A stretch of 64,000 nt of DNA from Molossus alvarezi (GCA_037176705.1 CM073907.1:10013001-10077000); one strand, 5' to 3'. Shown: positions 23,681 through 35,237, counted from the stretch's first letter. Made by a program: numbers and translations. The notes: generated by a model from the letters alone, not told the origin.

Positions 23681-23904
23681 AACTGCCTCATCAATCCATC
23701 CGATAGATTGGGCCACAATGTATCATTTTCTCATGGTCTGGAACTGGGGAGACATCAAGAAGATCAACTAGAGGTGGTCCCTGGATCATACATTTCATTT
23801 GTTTGCTTTTCTAAAGAAACCAATGATTAGTTTTTAGATAGAAAGGAGGCATGTTATGAGGAAGGGATTAATGAACAGACAACAAGGGTTTGGAATGAAC
23901 AAGA
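23681..23904. other. Unique stretch between two MIR pieces
   Basis: No gene or repeat recognised. Confidence 0.3.
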
Positions 23905-24011
23905 CAAATTCTTCCTCCTAAACCTACTAGTCACATGACCTTGGGGAAAGTACTTTCTCTAAACCCAGTTTCTTCATCTGTCAAAAAGGACAAGCTCACT
24001 ATTCTGAGTTG
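23905..24011 (+). mobile_element. MIR SINE fragment
   Basis: CTAGTCACATGACCTTGGGG, AAGTACTTTCTCTAAACCCAG and TTTCTTCATCTGTCAAAAAG match the sense MIR core. Confidence 0.7.
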
Positions 24012-24166
24012 CTGGCACAGAGAAAGGGGGAGCATCAATTCAAGAGCGACACATCGATTGGTTGCCTCCTGCCGGGGATGGAACAAGTAACCTTGACCAG
24101 GAATCTACCCACGACCTTTCGGTCCACAGGCCGACACTCTAACCACTGAGCCAAACCAGCCAGTGC
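24012..24166 (-). mobile_element. Ves SINE, diverged and truncated
   Basis: Reverse fragment with GCGACACATCGATTGGTTGC, ACCAGGAATCTACCC, GGTCCACAGGCCGACACTC and CCAAACCAGCCAGTGC. The tail is replaced by MIR-derived sequence. Confidence 0.82.
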
Positions 24167-24228
24167 TATATGGTTAAATTCCTGATGTGCAAAACAGTAA
24201 TAATGCCTTTAAGAAAGTATTTTTTAAA

Positions 24229-24262
24229 CTTTTTTTTTTTTTTTTTAGTTTTTTTTTTTTTA
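24229..24262. repeat. Interrupted poly-T tract
   Basis: Two runs of T (about 17 and 13) separated by AG. Confidence 0.9.
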
Positions 24263-24563
24263 ATTTCTAAGGCCGTTGTAAAGGAGCAGTAAGCCTTGAG
24301 GATTAACCACACTATATTGAGATATTGCTTTACTATTTAAAAATGTTACTGGTCTTTACTACAGAGTTTCTTTGTTTATTTTTTTCACCCATCATAAAGC
24401 TTCTAGGAACCGTGTTAAGTGTGGGAAACAGAAACTGAAGCGAAGACATGAGACCACACACTCGCATTCATACGGCAGGTTACTGCAAATTAAAATTCAC
24501 ATACATTTTTTTATATTTTTTCTATTGCTCAGTTCAGCCAGAAACTGGAGAAGGTGGCTATCA
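24263..24563. other. Unique stretch
   Basis: No gene or repeat recognised between the poly-T tract and the SINE duplication. Confidence 0.3.
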
Positions 24564-24806
24564 AAAATATACCAACCCTCCCAGCTGCTGTGGCTCACTG
24601 GTTGAGCATCGGCCCATGCACCAAGAGGTCACAGGTTCAATTCCTGGTCAGGGCACATGCCCAAGTTGTGGGCCAAATCCCCAGATGGGGCGTGCAGGAG
24701 GTAGCTGATCGATGTTCTCTCTCATCAATTTTTCCATCTCTCTCTTTCCCTCTCCCTTCCTCTTTCTCTAAAATCAATAAAGAAAAAAATTAAAATATAC
24801 CAACCC
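24564..24806 (+). mobile_element. Ves SINE, class B, with TSD
   Basis: The element fills 24579-24791 (TCCCAGCTGCTGTGGCTCAC to AAAATCAATAAAGAAAAAAAT). AAAATATACCAACCC is duplicated exactly at 24564-24578 and 24792-24806. Confidence 0.96.
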
Positions 24807-25645
24807 AATTCAAATCACATGATTATATGCCTTTGGAAATTGAATGGTGATGACTCTGTATTTACTTACAAGGCACTTCACCATGCACTTGACTGGTGCA
24901 GAAGCCGTAGCTTAACAAAACTTCCTCGGGAGTCTTGAAATGAACACCCACACCTCATTCCTTGTGTGCACCCAACACACACCTATAGCTGTTGTAATGC
25001 CCTCTCCAGGACTGTCCTCCTGGGAAACTTCACACGACAGAAGAGCAAAGAGAAAAAAAGTGCCGCCTGACCTTTGGTCCTTCAGACTCAGGGAAAGGAG
25101 CAAGGTCACACACTTGTTTCTGAGGAGACAGAGTAAAAAACAGTCGCTTCAGTGTTCTTGTTTATTATTATATTAAAACGATTCTATTGTCCTTGGGTTC
25201 GCTCAAATTAGTAGATGAATTCTACCCTGAGAGGAACTGATGAGCACACACAGAATTAGCATTCCCACCACTCATCCATTTCCCCCGAGGATCCAGTTAT
25301 TCCCTGCTCAGAATTGTGAAACTCTGCAAACTGAATAAGTGATGTCTTCCAATCAGTAGTATTCATTCCACATCGATCACTGAAATTCAGTTCTCAAATA
25401 GGATCTTTCGCATTGATACCAAATTACCTAATTATTATTTTTTAAAGATATATGAGGAGTTAGTATATAGTTTAGCATGATTTCATGGGTTATTTTTTGA
25501 CACTGTGCTTTAGGGCAGAGGTGGCTTAATCTTTAAAAAATAACGTGAAGAATGTGTTGAATTTGAGTGCAAAAATAATGCTGCAAGGTTTAGAAGGGGT
25601 CTGGCCCTGAACACCAACCAAGTTCTAAACTGTGACATGCTTGTG
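24807..25645. other. Unique stretch
   Basis: No gene or repeat recognised. Confidence 0.35.
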
Positions 25646-25649
25646 GGAG

Positions 25650-25885
25650 AAGTCGTACAGCAGTGAAAGACTATGATTGATTTAGACAGAGCTGGGTTCG
25701 AATTCTAATGCCCGGTGCTCTAGGGCAAATACATGAATACTTCAATCTCCTTACGTATTATGTTCCTTCTGTACTATGGCGACTATTAGTGCTTGCTTGG
25801 GGTTTGCTATTGGGGTTCAGTGAGATAATTAACATAACATGGCTGGTTCACAGTTTGGAACTCAGTAGATGGTAACGATACCACG
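25650..25885 (+). mobile_element. MIR SINE, nearly full length
   Basis: GACAGAGCTGGGTTCGAATTC, ATACTTCAATCTCCTTACG, GGGGTTCAGTGAGATAATTAAC, CATGGCTGGTTCACAG and AACTCAGTAGATGGTAACG follow the sense MIR from head to tail. Confidence 0.85.
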
Positions 25886-27828
25886 GTGTATGTCTTGAAA
25901 GAAATGGGCGAGCAAGCCACAGGCAGGCTCCTAGTGCACCCCACCCGGTGCCGTGCATCTTCCCGCAACGTGGCGGAAATGGGGACCACCAGGATCTGTG
26001 CACACCGGGAGGCCCATTATCAGAACAGCCTGCTTAGTTGCAGATGAGGCACTCTGGTATTTAGGAGGGTGTGAACACCTGTCAGCATCTCCCTGCGAGT
26101 TCCAAAGCCCAGCTTCACAGTCACTAACGTGAGCATCTCACATCAAAAATAGCTCCTGTTTCTCTACCTACTGACCCCGTTCCTCTCTAGCCTGTACACA
26201 TAAGCCAAATAATACTGAACTCAAAGGGACGCTCACACACACTTCTGATAAGGTTCCTCCTGCGGAAGGAATACCACCATTGCGGAGGCATCCTCGTATA
26301 ACAGACTGAGCCGTGCTTGACCATTATTCACCGTGGAGCTCTGGCCACACGTCTGATGCACAGCCCCCGCCCCGCATCCAGCCCATTATCATTCATTTCA
26401 TCGTCCCATACAGTGCTCAGGGACGCAGGGTCTGGAATGCACCACGGCACGCCGGTGCAATTCAATTTAGTCAGATATCAGACATCCACCGAGGACAGGA
26501 TCTGGTCCAACTGCCTACTGGTATAATTGACTCAGCACAGCCAGCCTGTGTCATTAGTCCTCGAAACAGTTGCATTTACAACAATAAAACTGAAAAGCAT
26601 GAAAATGAAAAGCTGTTAGGATTTCCTCTGGTGTGCGTTTATCTTTGAAGAAGTGTGTGCACTCGCTCAGCAATTTTTTCCAGCTCCTTTGGTAAACGGA
26701 CATCAGAGCCACCTGTGATCAAATCTGAACCATGTGAAATAGCGCAGGATTCAGCACGGTGATGGGCTCGCCTAATTGTCCAGGGCACGGATTTTGCGTT
26801 AATTCAATGGCCGAGCGTCCAGTTTCTGAATAGTCAGCGAGGGTTGTGTCTGGCAACTGGCAGTTATTTGGGGGAATACTGTAAATAATATATTCATTGA
26901 CACACAGAATTATGCAGCTTAAATAACTATTAGCCTGAAAGTTCAATCTGTGGTTTTCTTAATAGTATTTCTCTTCAGTGACTGTTTGATGGACAACCGC
27001 ACCCCCCCAATAGCGTTGGCTTGATTAGCGGGACCCTGTCAAACAAACAGCATTCCGTAGACGTGACCTTTTTAGTCACCCCTCCCACCCCCATCGCCAT
27101 TAAAGTGAGGCTTTGAGCATGTCTTCTGTGCATTCCCATGTCAACAATAAAGAGCTGGAGTATCTTTCCATCTCTGGTGACATGCCACTGGACCACTTAA
27201 CCAAAAACAGAGAGGGGTAAAGAGCAGAGTTCAGAGGTTATTATAATTCTCATTAAGAGATGTTTCTAGGCACCGACTATAGGTGAATGAATCGATATTT
27301 CTGTCTGAAAATGATCGGGCTTAGTAAAGACAGCTTTAATTGGACAGATGCTATTCATTGAGAAGGGGCATTTATGGGTTTTCATGGTCGTGCGCTTCAC
27401 AGGTCACGTGGTTTATAGCAAGGCGTGTTGTGACAGTTGAGATGACATCGGTGTTGACATTTCAGGTCCCCCTAGAGGATGCCGCTTGGAGAAGCCTTAG
27501 GATTGGTCCAGAGCTCCTCAAATCCCAAATTGGGCTCATGGTTGGATACACACATAACTAGAGAAGAATGCACACATTCGAGGTTTGCCCTGGTTGCGTT
27601 AAAGCCCTGTTACTCTGCAAGGAGCGTGAACACAATACCTCACAGAAACTTTCTACCTCCAACTCAGGACCATCAGTGCAAACCCCTGTTCAACCGCTGA
27701 ATCACAAGCGAGCAAGAAAAAAAGAAAAGGTTCAAATAATAATAATAAACTCCATTGATAGTCAGTGAGGGGAATGAAAGATTCTGACACACTTTGCTTT
27801 ACCTGGAATTTTTACTAGCAAACATTAT
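25886..27828. other. Repeat-poor unique block
   Basis: Nearly 2 kb with no recognised interspersed repeat. Parts have a conserved-element texture, for example 26530-26640 and 26960-27180 (GCTTGATTAGCGGGACCC). AACCGCTGAATCACA near 27692 weakly recalls a decayed SINE head. Confidence 0.3.
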
Positions 27829-28050
27829 CTTTTACTTTGTAAATTTGTTTAAATTTATCTTTTAGAGAGCGGAAGCAGGGGTGGGGAGAGACAGAGACAT
27901 CTATCGGTTGCTTACCCCACACGCCCCAACTGGAAATGAAACCTGAAACCTAGGTATGCGCTCTGACCAGGAATCGAACCCACTACCTTTGGGGCATAGG
28001 ACGACACTCCAACAACTGAGCCTCACCAGCCAGGGCCCAAACATTATCTT
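27829..28050 (-). mobile_element. Diverged Ves SINE with exact TSD
   Basis: Reverse copy at about 27842-28037: AAATTTATCTTTTAGAGAGCG, CATCTATCGGTTGC, CACACGCCCCAACTGG, ACCAGGAATCGAACCC, CTCACCAGCCAGGGCC. CAAACATTATCTT is repeated exactly at 27829-27841 and 28038-28050 even though the element itself is diverged. Confidence 0.95.
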
Positions 28051-28559
28051 AAATCACATTTCTAAGAAGAGTGTGTCGATATATTCAAAGGGTGAGCATG
28101 ATATAATCTCTCGCTTATAATTGCATAAATCTATATTGACTAAAACAAAATATAATTAGAAAATAATCATAAACAAAGACTTTCAGAAACCTGACTTTTA
28201 AGATCCATGTGTCATATTAACATTGATTTTCAAATCCTGACCTTGTAAACAGAAGAGAAATCGTGACCTTCTGAATCTACCCAAACTCAATAAAAGCCAC
28301 ATATACTGAAGTCAGTTAAAAGGCCACCGGGTTTGGTCTAGGTTTAAAAGCTTAAAATTATAAATCATCAATAGTAAGTTGCTTATTGAGACCTGATTCA
28401 ATCCACCAATAGGTTTCCAAAAAGACTGGGGAAAAAATCTGTCCTTCTGTGAGTCACTTCACTGGGAAATACTGGTGACAAGTAATTCCACAGTGGCTTA
28501 CAACCCAGCGGACATTTCATCCAAAAAGCATGATCCTGTGTTCACGTTGTTTAGTTAAT
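28051..28559. other. Unique stretch
   Basis: No gene or repeat recognised. AT-rich. Confidence 0.35.
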
Positions 28560-29215
28560 AATTTAAGATATATAGCATGAGCAATTCCTTTACTTATTTT
28601 TGTCCATCTTCCTACTCCCTCCCCTTCGATGACCATCAGCTTGTTCTCTATATCGATCAGTCAGTTTCTGTTTTGTTTATTCATTTGTTTTGTATTCTAG
28701 AGTCTCCATATCATTGAGATCATAGAATATTTGTCTTTTCCTGTCTGACTTATTTCACTTAGCGTAATACCCCTTAGGTGTGGCGCATGGTCAAATTTCA
28801 TTATTTTTTATGGCTCAGTAATATTCCATTTTTGTGTGTGTGTGTGTGTATGTGTGTGTGTGTGTGTGTGTGTATAAATATATATATTTATATTCTTGTG
28901 TATTCTTTATTCATTCATCTATTGATGGATATCTAGTTCACTTTCATATCTTGGCTATTACTAAGTCTATGATGAACATAGGGGTGCATATATCTTTCCA
29001 AATTAGTGTTTTTATTTTCTTCAGCTATATAACTAGAAGTGGAATTGCTGGATTATATGCTAGCTCTATTATTAATCTTTTGAGGAATCTCTATACTGTT
29101 TTCCTAGTGGCCGTACCAATTTATATTCCCACCAACAGTGCACAAGGGTTCCCTTTATTCCACATCCTTGCCACACTTACTTTTAGTATTTATTACTTGT
29201 TAAGATAAGAAAAGA
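28560..29215 (-). mobile_element. L1 3' region, antisense
   Basis: ATTGAGATCATAGAATATTTG, TATTTCACTTAGCGTAATACC, GGCTCAGTAATATTCCATTTT, ATGAACATAGGGGTGCATAT, GAAGTGGAATTGCTGGATTATA and CCCACCAACAGTGCACAAGGG give an unbroken antisense match to the L1 3' region. It is interrupted by a TG/TA microsatellite at 28832-28890. The 124-residue forward frame (28834-29208) is antisense L1, not a gene. Confidence 0.92.
28832..28890. repeat. (TG)n(TA)n microsatellite
   Basis: About 20 TG units with one TA interruption, followed by a short TATA run, inside antisense L1. Confidence 0.95.
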
Positions 29216-29731
29216 GGACTACCATAGTATTTTGCTTTTTAAGGAATAAATGCAGTCACAATTAAAAAAAAAAAAAAAAGGCAAATAGCAATGTATAAAA
29301 ATGTCCTTACGCAATTCTTTGTTCGCTTCTGGTTTCGTAATATTGCTTGAACAACACTAAACTCTTAATAACCCTGGCTCTTCCTTGGTGCATTCCTTTG
29401 TCTTATCTAGGTAAGTATGTCTCCACAGGATCCACTGACTGTGGGACTTCTGATAACAGCACAGATATTCACATCCAAACCAAGTCCTGGGGATTTCTTC
29501 TCTCCCCAAGTTTCACACTTTGAGAAACAAATCTTTGGTCACAGTGTTGCACTAAGCAGATTTAATATTTCCATTCTCAACAGCTTTAGTGCCAGGAAGG
29601 GAGAAATAATTTAAATCTAGGCTCTCAGAATGCAGTGATCATTATAAATCCACGAGGGCTCCTGAGCGAAACTCGTGTTGTCTGCTACAGGACCCAGAAA
29701 AGCAGGAAGGGATAGAAGGGGTGACCTTTCG
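29216..29731. other. Unique stretch
   Basis: No gene recognised. An A-run lies at about 29264-29279. Confidence 0.35.
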
Positions 29732-29815
29732 CCCTGGCCGGTTTGGCTCGGCGGTTAGAGTGTCAGCCTGTGGACCAGAGAGTCCCAGGTTCAGTTCCCG
29801 CTAAGGGTCCTCGAG
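29732..29815 (+). mobile_element. Class A Ves head, truncated
   Basis: GCCCTGGCCGGTTTGGCTCGG, GTTAGAGTGTCAGCCTGTGG and GGTTCAGTTCCCGCTAAGGG form a good class A head. Downstream similarity fades at TCCTCGAGCTGCAACTT and there is no A-tail. Confidence 0.85.
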
Positions 29816-30081
29816 CTGCAACTTATCAGGGTGAGGGTGTCATGGGGTTGAAACCCACTCCCGGGCGCCGAAACTTCCTTCTGTGGGAATGGATTTGCTC
29901 TGTCGCTCGGGGACATTTTCATGTGCCAGCAGTACCCACAACCTTTGTGTTAATTCCCATGATCTCCGCTGTGTCTCCCTGCGGGGTCCTGTGAGCAGTG
30001 AAGAGACTGCTCGTGTGAGCCTGATGCGGGGTCATGGTTTGAGCAATGCCGAGAACCTCCTACCTTCCCCTGGAAGATTTT
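29816..30081. other. Unassigned segment between two SINEs
   Basis: No poly-A, TSD or family signature is recognised. It may be unique DNA or the far end of a rearranged class A copy. Confidence 0.3.
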
Positions 30082-30300
30082 TTTTTAGTATTTTTTACTT
30101 TATTGATTTTAGAGAGAGAGGAAGGGAGAGGGAGAGAGAGATAGAAACATTGATGAGAGAGAACATCGATTGACCGCCTCCTGCACGCCCCCCACTGGAG
30201 ATCTGGTCCACAACCTGGGCATGTGCCCTGACCAGGAATCAAACCGGTGACCTCTTGGTGCATGGGTCAATGCTCAACCACTGAGCCACACTGGCCAGGC
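30082..30300 (-). mobile_element. Ves SINE, class B
   Basis: Reverse copy: TTTTTACTTTATTGATTTTAG, GAAACATTGATGAGAGAGAAC, CCCCCCACTGGAGATCTGG and CACACTGGCCAGGC. Confidence 0.94.
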
Positions 30301-30463
30301 ACACTGACACACATTTTAAAATGCACTTGTACAAGCCATGTTGGGTCGCACATTTGTGTATTCAGCCCAATCCCATCAGAATCCACTGGTTCTCAGTTGA
30401 GTGAATGCAAAAAATTCTGGGATATAATTCTCATTCTCTTATTTTTTTTTTTCTCATTTAAAG

Positions 30464-30726
30464 ACTATAAATTCACCACCATGGATCAGAACTTTGTCAT
30501 AGATCAGAGATTTCAGACAGGGACGGAGGCCGACAACTGGGAAAAGACAATTCCGGTATTAATTCACATGGAAAGCCCTCCAACGTTAAGAATTCTCTGG
30601 AGATCAGTTTTTCAGTTTTTAAGCGATTTTTCAGGAATAAAGATTGCAGCAAGACAGGAGTTGGAAGAATGTTTTCTTCAACTCATTTCACGTATATTTG
30701 AAATCACTGTAGCAACTGCGTAATTG
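30464..30726 (+). other. Exon-like open frame, 80 residues
   Basis: A pyrimidine tract (TTCTCTTATTTTTTTTTTCTC) ending ATTTAAAG gives a good acceptor-like AG at 30462-30463. It is followed 17 bases later by ATG at 30481 in an optimal context (CCACCATGG). The frame runs to TAA at 30721-30723, and GGTATGT, a donor-like site, begins at 30726. The product begins MDQNFVIDQRFQ and contains a hydrophobic helix-like stretch (ILWRSVFQFLSDFSG). I recognise no family. Frames of this length are common by chance, so only the signal combination is notable. Confidence 0.15.
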
Positions 30727-30763
30727 GTATGTCAACGAAGACTCCAAAGACAGGAAATGAAGT

Positions 30764-30766
<3 letters not shown>

Positions 30767-30801
<35 letters not shown>

Positions 30802-30828
30802 CGTGAAAGAGAGAGAGAGAGAGAGAGA
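30767..30828. repeat. (GT)n followed by (GA)n
   Basis: About 17 GT units, a short TCGTGAAA break, then about 11 GA units. Confidence 0.96.
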
Positions 30829-31612
30829 CAGAGCGTAGGAATCTCTCTTACAGAAACTTATTTGAATTGAGCCTGCCAGACAAGTTGAAGATCCATACCA
30901 TATAACTTTATCTTAACATTAAAAGCAGCATGAGGGATCTAGGGAAAAATCTATAATGATACTGATACTAATATTTTAAACATTATAAACACACCTTTTT
31001 TTTTTAGCCCCAGTGATATATACCTGGTGCAGCCCAATTAGCCATTTCCATTGATGGGGCTGAAAAATAGAACCCTATTAAAGCAACAATCTCAAAAGAG
31101 TTCTTCTTAGATAATCACTGTGACAATTATTTTGTTATGCCATTTTAAGAACTTAGATAGTCTAAATAACTTTAGCTTTTAGTCTACACAACATAATCAC
31201 TGCTAATATTTCATTGACAATCACTAATTATTCAATTGATAGTTAAATATTAATTGTTGATACTTCAAATAATTTATCAAATTCAACAATTTAACATGAG
31301 TTCAATAGGAACTTAATTCATCGAATGACATGACCAGTGAATGACTGTGTACCTCCTGTGTGTCCTGGTACTGTGCTGGGCTTATCCCGTATGTCATTGC
31401 AAAACCATGTTCTATTATGTCTTGTTCACTGTATTTGGTAGAAAAGCAATTGAGATGAATAGAAATTAAGTAGAAATTAATAGAAATGACACAAAACAGA
31501 AAAGCAGAGAATCTAGGTCTTGATTTTATCCACCATCACATAACAAGTCTGGTCTTACATCCCTAATGGTGACAATAAAGATTATAGATCAATATTTAAA
31601 TTAAAAATGCAT
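30829..31612. other. AT-rich unique stretch
   Basis: No interspersed repeat recognised. Many ATTA/TAAT and CAAT-type words occur between 31080 and 31330. Conservation would need alignment. Confidence 0.35.
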
Positions 31613-31794
31613 CCCTGGCCAGGTGTCTTAGTTGTTTGGAACATTGTCCCATACACCTAAAAGTTGTGGGTTGAATCCCTGTTCGGGGTGCATACAGGAG
31701 GTAACCAATCAATGTCTCTCTCTCACACTGATATTTCTCTCTCTCTCTCAAATTAATCAATAAACATATCCTCAGATAAGAATTTTTAAAAAGT
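31613..31794 (+). mobile_element. Ves SINE, class C
   Basis: CCCTGGCCAGGTGTCTTAGTTG, GGTTGAATCCCTGTTCGGGG, ACACTGATATTTCTCTCTC, AATTAATCAATAAACATATCC and TCAGATAAGAATTTTTAAA. The middle of the body is deleted relative to other class C copies. Confidence 0.9.
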
Positions 31795-31799
31795 GCAAA

Positions 31800-32012
31800 T
31801 TGCTCAGTTATTCAAAACAGTCACGGGGATGTAAAGTACAGGGAATATAGTCAATAATAACTATGTATGTAATAACTATGTATGGTTGCAGGTGGGTACT
31901 TAGACTTATCGGGGTGATCACGTTGCTAAGTTATAAATGTCTAATCACTATGTTGTCCACCTAAAAGTAATATAATACTACACGTCGACTGTAATGGAAA
32001 ACTTAAGAAAGA
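31800..32012 (+). mobile_element. L1 3' end
   Basis: AGGGAATATAGTCAATAATAAC, a duplicated AATAACTATGTATG, TTATCGGGGTGATCACG, CTAATCACTATGTTGTCCACC and AATATAATACTACACGTCGAC follow the L1 3' UTR. It is related to the copy at 21119 and lies directly after a class C SINE. Confidence 0.88.
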
Positions 32013-32518
32013 CCTAATCCTATGCAACATTAAACACAATGCTCTATGTAGAAACACTGTGTCTGTCTTTCTGCTTGGCTGCTCCATCAGGAAGGAGTTC
32101 ATGCAGCTGTGGTTGCTCCTGGGTCCGCTTACATCCTCAGTGTGAAGCCGCAGGCTTCCTTTGAGGATCTGAAAGTCATAGGAACTGACAGCTGCCTCCA
32201 CCCACTGCAGATGACAATGACCCTATTGGTGGTTCTTTCCAGTGGCCAGGAGATGTATTATATTTACGGTTGGCAGTTGGTTGTGATAAACATCATGCCC
32301 ATTAGGACTACGCGTCGGGATGGAATGTGCCTACCGCCAATTTGGTCGTGTGTTTCCAAATCAAAAGGGGCATTGACAAGGTTGCCTAGTAATTTTCACG
32401 TTGCTGATAATACATCCAACTACTTTTCAAATACTTTGTGTTTGGCAAAACCCAAGACTGGTTTTTGCCAAACACTAGCTCTCTTAATTCTTGAGCCCAT
32501 GTGTACTTTAAGGAATAT
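32013..32518. other. Unique stretch
   Basis: No gene recognised. The 213-residue forward frame (32109-32750) ends inside the next SINE and has no domain that I know. Confidence 0.35.
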
Positions 32519-32783
32519 TCAATCCATATATTTCTATCTTTTTTTTTTTCCAAAATATGTTTTTATTGATTTTTTTTTTTTTTTTAGAGAGAAAGGAAGG
32601 GAGAAAGAGAGAAACATCAATGTGAGAAACATCCGTCAGTTGTCTCCTGCACGCCCCCTACTGGGGACCGAGCCCATAACCTGGGCATGTGCCCTGACCA
32701 GGAATCGAACCAGGACCTCTCAGTCCATAGGACGATGCTCAACCCACTGAGCTACACCAGCTGGGCTCAATCCATATATTTCT
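32519..32783 (-). mobile_element. Ves SINE, class C, with exact TSD and CTCF-like core
   Basis: Reverse copy at 32536-32766, from a poly-T stretch to CACCAGCTGGGC. TCAATCCATATATTTCT is repeated exactly (17 bp) at 32519-32535 and 32767-32783. CGCCCCCTACTGG at 32652-32664 is, on the reverse strand, a perfect match to the CTCF core consensus CCASYAGRKGGCR. Confidence 0.97.
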
Positions 32784-33893
32784 GATGTGTTTACATTCAA
32801 CTCACCCAACTGCCGCCTTAAAAAACTTATATTGTTGTCCAAAAGGCCCATAACCATAATATTACAAGTACTTTCCCTTCTCAAATGCTCTTTTCTAACA
32901 AGCATCAATGGAACAGAAGAAAACACTGTATGTTGCAAGTGCAGGCCACACTATCAGAACCCTACAATGAACCTCAAACTTGGCCAGCCCCCCTCCCATT
33001 ATTAATAAGAATTATGATTATTGAATGCTGCCCTACATTGAAATAAAGAAATGCCATTTTAAATGCATATTAAAAACTCTGGTCCATTATTTTTTAAACA
33101 TAACATGAGGAGCAGAACTGAAAACCATATTTATGGTTTCTACAAAGCAACAGTCCTTCAAATCAACCCACTCTCAGTGAAATTAGATCAGGCAAAAAAA
33201 AAAAAACAGGAGAAAAATGGACGCATGCCCAATTCAGAAGATGTCCTTACTCCAGTGGCTAAGTTCCTCCACGGGACAGAGTTTAAGGATTTCGTTCCCA
33301 GGAAATGCCTTTAACCGGCCGCAAATTTTGAAAAAGAACATGTTAAAACCACCACGGCACGTCAAACTGCAAAGACTCGATTCGTTTCTGGCCTCCTCTG
33401 CTCCAGGATGGCACTCTGGTGTCCCTAAGAAGGGGAGAGAATTTTAGCGAATATATGATATATTAGAGAGTGAATAATTATTCACAGCCATGAGCCCAGC
33501 CCATGTTTCAACAAGACAAATGTCCCCGGAGAGTTGCGGTGGCAGCCAGTGATAGCTCGCGATCCCGAGCCAGAGTGGGCGAAAATGACAGAGAACTGAT
33601 GAAAATCGGGAGCAGGGGGACCGCTGGTCTGGAAGAGAAGGACTTGTGATGATTATTTCCTAAGTCTTCCGTTTGATAGAGCCTGAATCTATTTCCTTTG
33701 AAAAATCTAGAGGCCCGTGGACACAAGACGTCAGCGTGAAAATGGTCACATCTGTTTCTTTCCAACGGCAAAGGATGAAGTCCTCAGAATGGGTGTAGGG
33801 CTCAGCCCCCCAGGGACGGTGCATTTCCAAGGAGACAGTGCGTGTGGTTTACTGTCTTCCCATTGGTCAAGTTCACACTCAGATACCTAAGGG
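32784..33893. other. Unique stretch
   Basis: No gene or interspersed repeat recognised. A short A12 run lies near 33196. Confidence 0.35.
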
Positions 33894-34163
33894 TTAGGTC
33901 CTCTTTTTTTTTTTTTTTTATCCTCATCCGAGGACATTTTTCGATATTTTGTTCAGATAGAGTGGGAGGGAGAGAGAGAGAGAGAAACATCGACGTGAAA
34001 GCGACACATCGAGTGGCTGCCACCCACACGACCCAACCAGGGCCGGTGACAAACCGCAACCAAGGCACGTGCCCTTAGCGGGAACCGAACCCGGGTCTCT
34101 CTGGACCGCAGGCCGACGCTCTAACCGCTGAGCCAAACCGGCCAGGGCGGCTTACGTCCTCTT
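33894..34163 (-). mobile_element. Ves SINE, class A, with TSD
   Basis: Reverse copy at about 33906-34151: poly-T, the tail fold-back TCCTCATCCGAGGA, GATAGAGTGGGAGGGAGAG, CATCGACGTGAAAGCGACAC and the head CGCTGAGCCAAACCGGCCAGG. TTASGTCCTCTT is duplicated at 33894-33905 and 34152-34163 with one mismatch. Confidence 0.95.
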
Positions 34164-34402
34164 CAGTCCTTCCTATATTCCTGTTGAAGTGGCCATTGGA
34201 TGCCCTGTACTCTGAAGAAACACACACATGTGTTTCAGAGCTAGGAGTGATGTACTAAGTCACAGAATAGATGTTACCATATATATTTGTTTTGTGTTTG
34301 TGATGGTCATGAACTGGTTTGGCCATGAGAAAGGACGCAGAAAACCCAGGCAGGATTCACAGCACCCTGGTGAATACAGCTGTGTATAGAAGTGAACCTT
34401 CA

Positions 34403-34650
34403 GCCCTGGCCGGTTTGGCTCAGCGGTTAAAGCGTCGGCCTGCGGTCTGGAGAGACCCGGGTTCGGTTCCCGCTAAGGGCGTGTACCTCAGTTGCAGTTT
34501 GTCCCCACCCCGGTTGGGGCCGTATGGGTGGCAACCAGTCGATGTGTCTCTCTCACATCGATGTTTCTCTCTCTCTCTTTTCCTCCCTATCTCCCTCCCG
34601 CTCTGTCTGCAAAAATGTCCTTAGGTGAAGATTAAAAAAAAAATAAAATT
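34403..34650 (+). mobile_element. Ves SINE, class A
   Basis: GCCCTGGCCGGTTTGGCTCAG, GGTTCGGTTCCCGCTAAGGG, CACCCCGGTTGGGGCCG, two GATGTTTCTCTC/GATGTGTCTCTC motifs, CCCGCTCTGTCTGC, AATGTCCTTAGGTGAAGATT and a poly-A tail. It is inverted relative to the class A copy 250 bp upstream. Confidence 0.95.
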
Positions 34651-35237
34651 CACCGCTGGAGGCTGGATCACAGGTCGTTTACATGGGTCCCTGTAATACA
34701 GGTGTGTTCTCTGGAATTGCCTAAAACTATTATGTAGCAAGGTGCTTCCTGGAATGTATTACTGGGTCGCTTCATTCTGTCCCCAGCGCTATTGTCCTGT
34801 TCCGCACTTTTCTATGCCTCTCTGATTCTTCCTTAAAGGTCGGAAAACTAGACGCCGTTACCTCCTTCATGTCTGAAGAATTGAAGGAAGTACATCATAC
34901 AGCTCTGATTACATTTGGGCGTGCATACATCACTAGAACCGAAAAACCCTTGTTACATCTTACGGTATTGGAGAGCCACGCACCACCATTCAGAAATGTA
35001 TTTGTACTTATCGTACTTTGAGTAACACAGGGAGAAATAATTTATGTTTCCTTTCTAAATGGACTCCCAGTTTAAGCTGTATCGTCCCTGACAGGTGTCC
35101 CCAACCCGGTCCTTCATCCAGGTGGGTGTACACGGTCTTAGTAATTCATCGTGGAAGTTGGCTCTCGTGGGAGAATGTCAGTGCTGTATTTATTTTAAAA
35201 CATTAGCACTCTTTGGTATCACTTGTTAGACTTTTCA
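34651..35237. other. Unique stretch
   Basis: No gene or repeat recognised. Confidence 0.35.

Noticed and set aside
28834..29208. 124-residue frame with hydrophobic segments
   Set aside because: Antisense translation of the L1 3' region; hydrophobicity reflects T-rich sequence.
32109..32750. 213-residue forward open frame
   Set aside because: The last third is antisense translation of a Ves SINE and the rest has no recognisable domain; expected by chance plus SINE readthrough.
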